Source: Haematococcus lacustris | Lineage: Eukaryota; Chlorophyta; Chlorophyceae; Chlamydomonadales; Haematococcaceae | Direction of reading: 5' to 3' | Length of the DNA stretch: 64,000 nt | Assembly: GCA_030144725.1 (NCBI GenBank) | Contig: JASKMD010000005.1 | Coordinates: 2,535,476 to 2,599,475, forward strand | Shown here: positions 55,501 through 63,528 of the stretch, piece by piece | Layout: every line of letters starts with the position of its first letter | How positions within the stretch are numbered: the first letter of the stretch is position 1 | Program-made: the position numbers and the translations under genes | The notes under the pieces: generated by a model | What the model was told of the DNA's origin: nothing | Database searches by the model: none | The model's input: the letters and a program-made list of their open reading frames with translations, nothing else

Positions 55501-55579
55501 ACAGCTAAGCCATGGGGGTTCCTTCACCCTCTGTCTATACCTGGATACCGCTGGGAAGTCATGCACATGGACTTCATAA
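52571..55579 (+). CDS. pol: pol of the inner gypsy element: protease, RT, RNase H, integrase start
   Basis: The frame is open from the gag stop; the first ATG is at 52712. The protease region has MLADGGADASFISASYVQLH at about 53005-53065, with DGG where DSG or DTG is usual. Reverse transcriptase has LRMCIDYRQLNKITIRDQYP, SSLDLQAGYHQIRI and YLDDILV (catalytic Asp pair) at about 53825-54150. RNase H has YYSRKLIPAEVNYTTGEQEL and FTLYTDHRPLISL at about 54645-54800. A Lys/Pro-rich linker and the His part of the integrase HHCC finger follow (HDAKYAGHVGITKTLEHVMR). At about 55470 the frame shifts, and the frame called here runs on to a spurious stop at 55577-55579, while the CxxC half and the catalytic domain continue in another frame. 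Confidence 0.92.
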   Translation, partial: GVAQPGRCCSCAAVATTAEPDQLSAACNCAVVACAQPEKQTDALCVSLPANNKPRPQGPAMSAVDNCKCAVPVSESKPEKTAVLAASFAGFCCEAADPCLSHVVSCKTALCCPMLPSQVILGVAGQDNKVRFQFTGTIDSHVCHMLADGGADASFISASYVQLHGIPLYTYPVSLRFDVANNQPVICEHYVKVQLHIASFSCMCLLTVMPDLVHAYDVLLGADWLSVQGALIDYVDQTLTLRTAQGNTTLHPHTGDMSAAGQCVANRPPGSTHSLPRPPAAVLAAVSKANPKAFVTAKQAARWLRKGGSAMVAMVSLEDLTLPADVSPVHRQHLQALLDEYSDVFEPITGLPPERAVGHSIPLQPDAKPPARPSYRMSKPEHDELRRQITDLLAKGLIEPSSSPFAAPVLFVQKKSGELRMCIDYRQLNKITIRDQYPLPRIDDLFDQLAGKTVFSSLDLQAGYHQIRIPAEDVPKTAFRTPEGHYQFKVLCFGLTNAPATFQRVMNEAFAEVINDCALVYLDDILVMSENTEQHLVHLRRVFDLLRKNKFYAKLSKCEFMKRTLMFLGHIISAQGISVDPCKVTAISNWPVPTSLKTLQSFLGAANYVRKFVHNFSTIAAPLTNLTGPKKDSFPWKAWPQAELDAFNALKQAISNVPMLKLPDHSKPFQVHCDASLEGIGAVLMQNGYPLAYYSRKLIPAEVNYTTGEQELLALVSACQQWRCYLEGVPFTLYTDHRPLISLPTQNILSRRQTRWMEFLARFSYTIEYLPGISNPADPLSRILAATVQTCKGPGADNVKSILVMTRSKRRSQEGEETGAEARKTSAGDAAAPPTQPPPGQGDGAAVKPPTKRVTWAADVPADGEPSAPKPPGPLSNLHEWLVGAYAADSNFTKRRKTKNYYLDDNGLWRHNKRRTVIVPRDKQLREHILHEMHDAKYAGHVGITKTLEHVMRVFWWKHLRTDVRHYVMHARETSRLQLSHGGSFTLCLYLDTAGKSCTWTS

Positions 55580-56151
55580 CCAAACTACCGTCCGGATCAC
55601 ATGGATATGATTCCATTTGTGTATTCGTTGACAGGCTCTCTAAGATGGTACATCTGGTGCCCTGCAAAGAGAGCATGGACGCTCCTGAGTTTGCACAACT
55701 CTTCATTGATAAGGTATTTGTCCACCATGGGCTACCCTCTGAAGTTGTGAGTGATCGGGGTTCCCTTTTCGTGAGTAAGTTCTGGCAAGCTGTATGCAAG
55801 CTAATGGGCATGAAGCACTCACTCACCTCCAGCTATCACCCCCAGTCAAACGGGCAGGTTGAGCGTTACAACAAAGTGTTGGAGGAGATGCTTAGGCATT
55901 ATATCTCTCCCACTCAACGAGACTGGCCTAAACACCTCTCGTTTGCCGAGTTTGCAATTAATAACTCATGGCAAGAAAGCATTAAGTCTACACCTTTCCT
56001 GGTTAACTATGGACAGTCCCCAGTGACACCGGTGACTGCTGAGTTACCTCGGTTGCCACCTCCTATGGCCCAGTTCTTCTCTGAAGGCTGGGAAAAGGGT
56101 GTCCAAGAAGCCAGACGTTTGTATGAAACTGGCACAGAGCCGCCAGGCTAA
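55472..56151 (+). pseudogene. Integrase core of the inner gypsy element (frameshifted)
   Basis: Continuing pol in a new frame, this segment starts with the CxxC of the zinc finger and PWGFLHPLSIPGYRWEV. It holds the DDE integrase core with MDFITKLPSGS, VSDRGSLFVSKFWQAV and SSYHPQSNGQVERYNKVLEE. The catalytic Asp, Asp and Glu are all visible. The frame ends at 56149-56151 shortly after EARRLYETG. The protein continues in a third frame from about 56115. Both breaks look like small indels. Confidence 0.85.
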
Positions 56152-56620
56152 TGGTGCTAATCCACACAGGAAATCCTCGGACAGTGTGTTCCAAGTGGGT
56201 GACCGTGTGCTGCTTAGTACCATGAACCTGCGTAACATGGTGGGCAAAGCCAGGAAGCTGCTGCCACGGTATGTGGGGCCTTTCAGGATCGAAGCTCATG
56301 TGGGTGAGGACGCTGTAAAGCTGACATTGCCACCTGCCATGTCCAGGATTCATCCTGTGTTCCATGTGTCATTGCTAAGACCCTATGAGGGCAACTTTGG
56401 TCGTCTACCCCCCACTGAGTTGGGCTGGCTAGATGATTCCCCACAGTATGAAGTAGAACGCATTGTGAACCACCGGCATGTGCGTGCAGGTAAAGCAAAG
56501 GAGTACCTTGTCAAGTGGAAGGGCTATGAAGACTCTGACAACACTTGGGAGCCTGCCAGCAATCTAGCAAATGCCCTTGACTGCGTGAACTTGTATAAGG
56601 CTCAGCATGGCTTGCTGTGA
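56115..56620 (+). pseudogene. Integrase C-terminus and chromodomain of the inner gypsy element
   Basis: In the third frame, [38 protein letters not shown] and [16 protein letters not shown] form the GPY/F module of chromoviral integrases. A chromodomain with [20 protein letters not shown] and [16 protein letters not shown] follows and ends at TGA 56618-56620. Chromodomains direct integration toward marked chromatin. An aromatic set (Y, W, W) for methyl-lysine binding is present. Confidence 0.9.
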
Positions 56621-56906
56621 TTTGAATGTGGGACATGGGCTCCATGTAGTCTTGCTGGTTGCTTTGCTGCATGCTATGTGCCTTGGTGTACTATGGTTCC
56701 AGTTGCTCATGTGAGCCTGGCTAGTCTGGTTCCCAGCGTCCATTAGCTCCCTGAGCTTGGGCAGTAATGGTCCATGGTGACCCCTGATCTCCTTAGAGCG
56801 ACCTGCATCCGGATGGGCAGGAGCTCTCAAATAGTGGTCATAGTACTGCGAGTCCATGCCATGATGGCCTATGGGCGGAACGGCCATCCCTTAGGAGAGG
56901 GAGGAA
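56621..56906 (+). other. 3' untranslated region and polypurine tract of the inner gypsy element
   Basis: Non-coding sequence between the chromodomain stop and the 3' LTR. It ends in AGGAGAGGGAGGAA, the primer for plus-strand synthesis. Confidence 0.8.
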
Positions 56907-57337
56907 TGTAGCGTTCCGATTCTGCACTAAGCAGTCGGCCGCTAGTGTCACTGACGAAGTGTGATACAGGCAGGTTAAATGGTGGGCTGTACACAGTAAA
57001 GTGCCTAATTCTGGCCACCCCGTTCCTCGTGTTCTCTCGTTTCTTCGCTGAAAGCCCCCGTTTTTTTGCCGCGCATCGCATTGTTAGGTAGTTACAAGGG
57101 TGGTTGTCGGGTCGCGTTATGTTTGCGCATTGTGGGAGGAGAGATCCTAGCACTGCCGGGACCGCCGGTTTTACCCGCATCCGGAGTTAAGGCCCGGCCG
57201 CGACTACCAGGAGCGTTTCAGGAAGCTTCCTCAACGCTCCTAGATACCTTGGTGGGTAACAAAGATGGTGCAGTCGGTGCGCTGTTTCAAGTGTGCGACT
57301 GTCCGGCCGTAGCGCTTGCCATGTTGGGCGGTAATTT

Positions 57338-57799
57338 TTGCATGTACCAAAAAATGGTTTTTCTACTTGCAGAGCTCAGGCCCCGGCCCTTGCTCAGATA
57401 ATCACCGCTTCTGCCACACGCGCTAGGAGGTCTAGCAAAGCTTCTAACGGGGCACGCCACAGGGCTAGCATTCTTGCAGCCGCCGCTCAGACCCTCTTCA
57501 TGTACAAAAGGGGGGCTGCGCGCCCTTGTGGGCGTGCTGTGGCTAAACAGCATGGCGTCCCCCGCTCCACCCTCAGCGACTTTATCAACATGAGGGGTAG
57601 GGTTGCTACAAGGCGGAGACCGACAGCTTTGACTGAGGCAGAGGAGATGCAGTTGGTCAGCATTGTCAAGGGGGCCAAAGCGCAGGGTAGGGGTGTGACC
57701 AGATTAGACCTCCTTGGAGCAGTGCAGTGGGCCTGCGAGGTCCGTGTGAGCAAGGGCCTGCCACACGCCTTCCCTAATGCAAGCCCGAGCAGCAAATGA
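57338..57799 (+). CDS. pogo-type transposase, DNA-binding part only
   Basis: This frame of 153 codons includes CGRAVAKQHGVPRSTLSDFI (psq-type helix-turn-helix) and LTEAEEMQLVSIVKGAKAQG (start of a CENP-B/Tc5-type DNA-binding domain), as found in pogo and Tigger transposases. It ends at a TGA at 57797-57799 with no DDE domain after it. The first 20 residues may be an artefact, because CTTGCAG at about 57366-57372 looks like an intron acceptor. A protein like this could bind the element ends without cutting them. Confidence 0.7.
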   Translation: MHVPKNGFSTCRAQAPALAQIITASATRARRSSKASNGARHRASILAAAAQTLFMYKRGAARPCGRAVAKQHGVPRSTLSDFINMRGRVATRRRPTALTEAEEMQLVSIVKGAKAQGRGVTRLDLLGAVQWACEVRVSKGLPHAFPNASPSSK

Positions 57800-57971
57800 A
57801 GCCATTGAAAAAATGATGAATTTATTAGTATGAATTAATATCATAAAAAAACATACTAAACAAAGCCATTGAAGCGTGCGTTTGCCAAGACCCCATCAAC
57901 AAGGCCTATACCCCCCCAACAAGTAGCAGCTGCTGGCAGCAGCAAAAGCCTCCATCCAAGGTGGCAAGAGC

Positions 57972-58160
57972 ATGGTGACTCTAGCACCATGGAAATGCCT
58001 AAATGTGACCAACGATATGATGGATGCAGCTGTTAGTTGCTCAATGGAGGAGCAACCTCCGCTGTATTTCCGGGCAGTAGACCAGTTCTACAACAGGCAG
58101 GAGCTGGAAGAGCAGGTTTCCATCAGGGCAGCTAAGTATGGCGGAGGGGCTCGCGTGTAG
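57972..58160 (+). CDS. Small hypothetical frame in the pogo-like element
   Basis: A frame of 62 codons beginning MVTLAPWKCLNVTNDMMDAA and containing FRAVDQFYNRQELEEQVSIR. I do not recognise it. It may be the remaining end of the transposase gene after deletion of the catalytic part, or a chance frame. Confidence 0.35.
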   Translation: MVTLAPWKCLNVTNDMMDAAVSCSMEEQPPLYFRAVDQFYNRQELEEQVSIRAAKYGGGARV

Positions 58161-58688
58161 GGGGGGGGGCACATCGTGATGCTTTAACTTTCAATTCACA
58201 ACACAGCTTCCTTTAACTATTCCTGTTGCATTTGGTGATCAACCCCATGGTGAATACATGCCTTGAAATGCAGGGTAGGGTTTAAGTCAAAGTTGGGAGT
58301 ATTGCAAGTGGCCAGATTTAGGTAGAGTTAGTTTTAAACACCCTATTTTGGGGGTATGTCAGAGTTTTGGCCGTGTTGTTTCAAGCCTGTGGAGCCCAGA
58401 CATGAGCTTGCTACTGCTGAGCAGCAGGTTTCAAGCCCTACTCAGTGATATAAAGTTCATTCACTTTGGAGCAGTGGTGGAGAAGTTATGACGGTTTTGG
58501 CAAAGAAATGGCCGGAATTAGGCACTTTACTGTGTATTGCCTGCCCACCATTCGGGTTCGATCCCCGGGGGCCGTTCTATGTCCTGGCCTGGTTACGCTG
58601 AGACAGTCTGACACCTGTAACAGCTATTAGCGTTGCATGGCGCTCACACGTTGAAAAGATTTAAGGCGCGCTCTTCCTGAACGCTACA

Positions 58689-58948
58689 AAGCCGTGGCTG
58701 GCAGCCAAGAACCCGTGTGTGGACTGGATCAACAACGGCGTACGCCTAGATCACGACGGCTCCACCGACACCCTAACCCCACCCCCACTCACCCCACTCC
58801 AAGAGGATCAGGTGAACTTGCTGTCGGCGCCACGCTTCCGCCGGGCAGCGCGGCATGATGAGGTCTTCATGGCCCTGCTCACCCTGCAGCCCAACCCCTC
58901 TACCTCACCCTCTTGCTCCACCCCCGCCCCTGATCCACCCTCTCCACC
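58689..58948 (+). pseudogene. Gypsy copy A, continuation after the inner element
   Basis: After the AAGCC duplication the frame resumes with [20 protein letters not shown] and [20 protein letters not shown], the spacer between protease and reverse transcriptase. It ends at 58942-58948, where the sequence switches to the inverted copy B through CTCCACC. The rest of pol is missing from copy A. Confidence 0.85.
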
Positions 58949-58949
58949 T

Positions 58950-59709
58950 CGCCGTCGATGATCACGGGCGAAGGCTGAAGCTCCACGGCGCGCTCAGGGA
59001 AAGAGGAGGAGGAAAGATAGGGCCGTGGGCGGCTGATGTGAAAGGTGGGGAGGATACGCATGGAGGAAGGGAGGTCAAGCTTGTAAGAGAATGAGGAGTG
59101 CTTGGCCAGGACCTTGAAGGGCCCCACAAAGCGAGGCTGCATCTTGGCGTTGTTGACAGCAGTCTGCGAGTTCAGGTTGACGCAGCTGAGCTGAACAAGG
59201 TCACCGACCTCAAACTCCTCGTGGCGGCGGTGCTGGTCAGCATGCAACTTTTGGGTGTCAATGGAGCGCTGCATGGCTGAGCAGGCGACGGTAAGGTTGT
59301 TGCACATAGAGGTGACGAAGTCCTCAGCTTGGCTGGGCACAAGGGTGGGAGGGGGCAGCAAGAGAGTAGAGGGTGTGGTGGGGTGGTGGCCGTAGTTGAG
59401 GTAGAAGGGGGTGAAGCCGGTGCCAGCGTGCTCAGAACTGTTGTAGGCAAACTTCACGGTTGCAAGGTGCTAGTCCCGATCAGTCTTGTGGTCGTTGACA
59501 TAGGGCCGCAACATGTCCTCCACGGTGCGGTTGGCTTGTTTTGTCTGGCCGTCAATCTGGGGGTGGTAGGCTGAGGAGAAGAGGAGCCGGGTGCCGGTGA
59601 GGTGGAAGAGGGAGGTCCAGAAGTCGGAAGTGAACTTGGGGTCGGGGCTGGCGGTGAGGCACCTCCACGCGGTGGCCCTGGTAACCATCCGCGTTGACTT
59701 CGGTCGCAC
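58950..59709 (-). pseudogene. Copy B integrase core end and GPY/F module
   Basis: The segment 59709 down to 59470 encodes SDFWTSLFHLTGTRLLFSSA and YHPQIDGQTKQANRTVEDML (catalytic Glu region). A stop at 59471-59473 is followed by FAYNSSEHAGTGFTPFYLNY, FEVGDLVQLSCVNLN, QPRFVGPFKVLAKHSS and LPTFHISRPRPY down to 58950. The chromodomain is absent because of the inverted junction. Confidence 0.8.
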
Positions 59710-59721
59710 GGATTGGCTAAG

Positions 59722-60542
59722 CTACCTCACCACCGCACCCAGCGGTATAAAATTGGGATGGAACGGGACAGCCTTCCCAGGCTTGAACGGGCACCGCTTT
59801 GTCCAGCGGAATACAAATGAGGTCCGGGTGCTGGAGTTGCTCGTCGTCAAGGAGGGAGCAGAGCCACCTCGACGCGGGACGTTGGCTGACAGGCCGTGGT
59901 GCTTGAAGATATGGTCAAAGAAGAGGCGGGCGGTGTTGTGAGCGGTGGCGGTGGTGGTGGTGGGGATGAGGTGGATCATCTTGCTGAGCTTGTCGACGAT
60001 GGTGAAGATCATGGTGTGGCCGCGGGGAGTGGCTGGAAGGGGCTCATTGCAGTCCATGCTGACCTGCTGTCAATTGCAGGAGGGGATGGGGAGGGGTTGC
60101 AACAGGCCAGGGGCAGCTGGTTGGTGGCCTTGTTGCGCGGGCACTTGTCGCCTGTGCGCACGTACTCCTGGACGGTCTTGTGCATCTGCGGCCAATAGAA
60201 GTGACGCTGTAGCCGCTTTAGAGTCTTGGCACGCGGTGTGGGCGTCATGAGCTTCATGCAACAGCTGGGCGTGAAGAGGGGAGGAGGGCATGTAGAGGCG
60301 AGGAGGGGTGGAGGTGGTGTAGAGGCGGCCTTCAATGATCTGCAGGTGGGTAGGGCTGGAGGGTGAAGGGGGGAGAGGACCTTGGACAGGGTTGCTTGGT
60401 AGGCCGGGTCCTCGGGCGCATGGCGGTTAAAGGTGGAGAAGAAGGAGGGGTCAGGGTCAACGTTGGAGAGGGCGGTGAATTGGTGGTCAGGGCGTCGGGA
60501 AAGGGCGTCCGGCACGGTGTGATGCTTGTCAACCTTGTGCAC
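59722..60542 (-). pseudogene. Copy B integrase zinc finger and first catalytic part
   Basis: KHHTVPDALSRRPDHQFTAL marks the end of RNase H, and FYWPQMHKTVQEYVRTGDKC with CPRNKATNQLPLA the zinc finger. MIFTIVDKLSKMIHLIPTTT and DHIFKHHGLSANVPRR belong to the catalytic core. At about 59690-59870 the expected second-Asp region is replaced by about 170 unrelated bases, an insertion of unknown origin. Confidence 0.75.
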
Positions 60543-60575
60543 AAAAGTGATGTCGAACTCCGCAAGGCGCTGGGT

Positions 60576-61747
60576 TCACCGCATCTGGCGCCCGGTGAGG
60601 TTAGATTGGGTGAGCACATGGGTGGTGGCGCTGATGTTAGTCTCCACAATGAAGGGGCGACTCAATAGGTAGTGGCGCCAGGTGGTGAGGGCATGGAGCA
60701 CAGCCAGGAGCTCACGCTCATGGGCTGGGTAGTTGACCAGAGCCAGGTTGAGCTTGCGGCTCCCGTAGGCCACCACGTACTCGGCGCCGGAGGAGTCTTG
60801 TTGGGTAAGCACGGCACCAATGGCAAAGAGGGAGGCGTCAGTCTTGACGGTGAAGGGAGGGAGAAGTCAGGGGGACGCACGACAGGGGAGCTGGCCATGG
60901 CTGCCTGGATGTCGACCAAGGCACGCTGCTCAGCCTCGCCCCAACGCCATGGTTGCTCATCACGTAGCAGGTCGATGAGAGGGAGAACACGGTGGGCATG
61001 GTGGTGTAGGAGACGCCGGTAGTAGTTGGCGATGTTGAGCAACGAGCGTAGCTGGTGCTTGTCTTGTAAGGCAGGCCAGTCCAGCACAGCCTTGACCTTG
61101 GTGGGGTCAAGCTGAATGCCGGCGGCGGAGACGACGTGCCCCGGGAAGTCAACGGTGTGAAGCCGGAATGCGCACTTGGCCAGGTTAGCGGGTAAGGTGG
61201 AGGTGGCGCTCGTGGTCAGTAGCTGACTTGGAGAAGACAAGGATGTCATCGAGGTAGACAAGCACGATGTGGCTTGAAGACATCGTTCATCACCTGCTGG
61301 AAAGTGGTTGGGGCATTGCAAAGGCCAAAGGGGAGGACAACGAACTATTACTGCCCGTACTGGGTGCGGAAGGCGGTCTTGGGGATGTCGTCCTCAACCA
61401 CCATGATCTGGTGGTACCCAAACCGGAGGTCAATCTTGGAAATTACCTGGGCACCTTACAGTTGGTCCAGCAGATCATCGATGCGGGGTAGGGGGTAACG
61501 GTTCTTGAGGGTGTGCTGGTTGAGGGCACGGAAGTCCACACAGAGGCATAGGCTGCCGTCCTTCTTGTGCACAAACAACACAGGGGCAGCAAATGGGGAG
61601 GTGGATGGCCGAATGAAACCCTTGGCAAGGAGATCCCAACTGCTTCTTCAGCTGGTCCAGCTCAGGCTGCGACATGCGGTAGATGGGAAGGGTGGAGGGG
61701 GCGGGGCCGGTGAAATGGGTGGTGTGGTCCAATGAGCAGCGGGGCAT
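60576..61747 (-). pseudogene. Copy B reverse transcriptase and RNase H (decayed)
   Basis: Reading right to left: [15 protein letters not shown] near 61650, then the palm region and LVYLDDILVFSK near 61250 (the catalytic pair is still there). KVKAVLDWPALQDKHQLRSL follows near 61060, and the RNase H piece VAYGSRKLNLALVNYPAHER near 60730. At least three frame changes separate these pieces, and the RNase H TDH motif reads ETN. No functional enzyme can be made from this copy. Confidence 0.8.
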
Positions 61748-61750
61748 GTC

Positions 61751-62401
61751 CTAGACTGCAGGCATCTCCATGGGAAAGACAGAAGGGTACTGTTGCACCA
61801 ATGCTGCCGCCTTGGGGTGGAGAGGGGGTGGATCAAGGGCAGGGGTGGAGGAAGAGGGTGAGGTAGAGGGGTTGGGCAGCTCGGTGAGTAGGGCCATGAA
61901 GACCTCATCATGCCGCGCTGCCCGGCGGAAGCGTGGCGCCGACAACAAGTTCACCTGATCCGCTTGTAGTGGGGTGAGTGGGGGTGGGGTCAGGGTGTGG
62001 GTGGAGCCGGCGTGATCCAGGCGTACGCCGTTGTTGATGCATTCCACACACGGGTTCTTGGCTGCCAGACACGGCTTGCTGAGGGCGATGTCAAAGGAAG
62101 GGTTGGGGATGTTTGCCATGGAGAGTTGTAAGCGATCGCGGTAGGTACCCATGCGGATGGAGCACGGTGGGAGGGTGTAGGTGGGTAGGGTAGTGTGTTT
62201 AGGGCCCGGGAGGAGGAGGCGACGGGGGGAGAGGGTGGTTGCCAAGCGCAACCCATTGCGCATAAGGTACTGCTGGCTGATGATGTTGCCAGTGACGATG
62301 TTGTCCACCATGAACCCGGCTGGGAGACCAGCTAAGGTGCCATGGAGGATGATCAGCTCAGAAGAGGGGCTGCTGCCACTGGTAGACAGGGCAGTGAGCA
62401 C
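61751..62401 (-). pseudogene. Copy B protease-like region
   Basis: This is the counterpart of 50420-50760 plus 58689-58948, uninterrupted. It includes [20 protein letters not shown] and [20 protein letters not shown], then [20 protein letters not shown]. As in copy A, the active-site triad reads DNI. It continues with [20 protein letters not shown] toward the reverse transcriptase. Confidence 0.8.
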
Positions 62402-62433
62402 GATGGGGCAGGGCGCAGCGGCCAGGGAAGGGG

Positions 62434-62863
62434 TGGGAGTGGGAGTGGGAGTGGGAGTGGGAGTGGGAGTGGGAGTGGGAGTGGGAGTGGGAGTGGGAGT
62501 GGGAGTGGGAGTGGGAGTGGGAGTGGGAGTGGGAGTGGGAGTGGGAGTGGGAGTGGGAGTGGGAGTGGGAGTGGGAGTGGGAGTGGGAGTGGGAGTGGGA
62601 GTGGGAGTGGGAGTGGGAGTGGGAGTGGGAGTGGGAGTGGGAGTGGGAGTGGGAGTGGGAGTGGGAGTGGGAGTGGGAGTGGGAGTGGGAGTGGGAGTGG
62701 GAGTGGGAGTGGGAGTGGGAGTGGGAGTGGGAGTGGGAGTGGGAGTGGGAGTGGGAGTGGGAGTGGGAGTGGGAGTGGGAGTGGGAGTGGGAGTGGGAGT
62801 GGGAGTGGGAGTGGGAGTGGGAGTGGGAGTGGGAGTGGGAGTGGGAGTGGGAGTGGGAGTGGG
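62434..62863. repeat. GGGAGT hexanucleotide microsatellite, about 71 units
   Basis: An almost perfect array of about 430 bases. It lies inside the Pro-rich linker of copy B between gag and protease, where copy A has only a short CCCAC/CCCCA stretch (about 50370-50405). On the coding strand it reads as a Pro-Thr repeat. The other frames give His-Ser or Leu-Pro on the same strand and Gly-Val or Gly-Ser on the plus strand. These are repeat artefacts. Confidence 0.95.
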
Positions 62864-63036
62864 AGGGGAGGTGTGGGAAGAACAAGGAACAGGACGGGGA
62901 CCAGGAGGGGAAGGGGGAGGAGGTAAAGACTTGGAAGCGGGAGAGTTGACCGGCGGCTAGTCCCGAACGGCCAGCACGGCAAAGGAGTTGACGTGGAGGA
63001 TGGCAAGTGCATCAACATTGGCACAATGCAACACAA

Positions 63037-63528
63037 CTACCACCTAGAAGAGCGAGGAGGGCTGCCACGTAGAGTTGCAGGCAGGGGCAGGGAGAACCGC
63101 ACGACCTTACGAGGTCGTCCTGATGGCGTGGAGCCAGCCACAGAAGGCTGCTTCAGAATGTTGCCAGCAGGTTTCACATGCTGCCGGGGTAAGGGCATGG
63201 GTCTGACAACCTGCAGGGAGGGCCGGCCAGCAGTGTTCACCTTACCCGTGTACAATTGGCAGGTGGAATGAAGACCGGGGTAGGAGGGTGCAAGGGCGGG
63301 GAGGAGGAAGTAAGGTGCGCGGTGGGGACCCCTGCACCGGGGAGGACAAGGAAAGGAGGTGGAAAAACAGAGGGGCTGGGAGAGGGTGGTGGGAGGGGGT
63401 GGTGGGGGTGTCCGGAAGGCAACGTCTAGCGGCGGTCCCCCTTCTGTGGGCCGCTGCTGACGTTTGGGCGGGGAGGGCGGATGGGGCAGTTCTTTATGGT
63501 GTGCCCCGCCTTGCGACAATAGAAGCAC
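63037..63528 (-). pseudogene. Copy B gag-protease linker frame
   Basis: The counterpart of 49707-50198 in copy A, in the same frame relation to gag (overlapping its 3' end). It is Pro-rich and has the conserved words LHSTCQLYTGKVNTAG and KPAGNILKQPSVAGSTPSG. Conservation of this second frame in both copies suggests it may be translated by frameshifting, or that it was once part of the polyprotein. Confidence 0.5.

Larger units (their letters stand above)
56992..58534. mobile_element. pogo-like Tc1/mariner element, 1543 bp
   Basis: Terminal inverted repeats of 26 bases, CACAGTAAAGTGCCTAATTC followed by TGGCCA or CGGCCA, lie exactly at both ends. They are bordered by the TA duplication (56990-56991, 58535-58536). 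The empty site is preserved in the 5' LTR at about 50845. It contains a helix-turn-helix reading frame but no DDE catalytic domain, so it is a deletion derivative that needs another source of transposase. Confidence 0.93.
50761..58688 (+). mobile_element. Full-length Ty3/gypsy chromovirus (inner element)
   Basis: The element is bounded by 237-bp LTRs that start TGTAGCGTTC and end GAACGCTACA, with AAGCC target duplications (50756-50760 and 58689-58693). After the 5' LTR comes TGGTTTCCGCAATCGATG (primer binding site). Before the 3' LTR is the purine tract AGGAGAGGGAGGAA (56893-56906). It encodes gag, then protease, reverse transcriptase, RNase H, integrase and a C-terminal chromodomain. The 3' LTR is split by a pogo-like element at 56992-58534. 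Apart from that insertion, the two LTRs read as identical. Two frameshifts break the integrase. Confidence 0.95.
56907..58688 (+). repeat. 3' LTR of the inner gypsy element, split by a pogo-like element
   Basis: Positions 56907-56991 and 58537-58688 together reproduce the 5' LTR (50761-50997) with no difference that I can see. The break is at a TA dinucleotide. Confidence 0.95.

Noticed and set aside
62181..63036. Gly-Val, Gly-Ser, His-Ser and Leu-Pro repeat frames
   Set aside because: They are the different readings of the GGGAGT microsatellite inside gypsy copy B.
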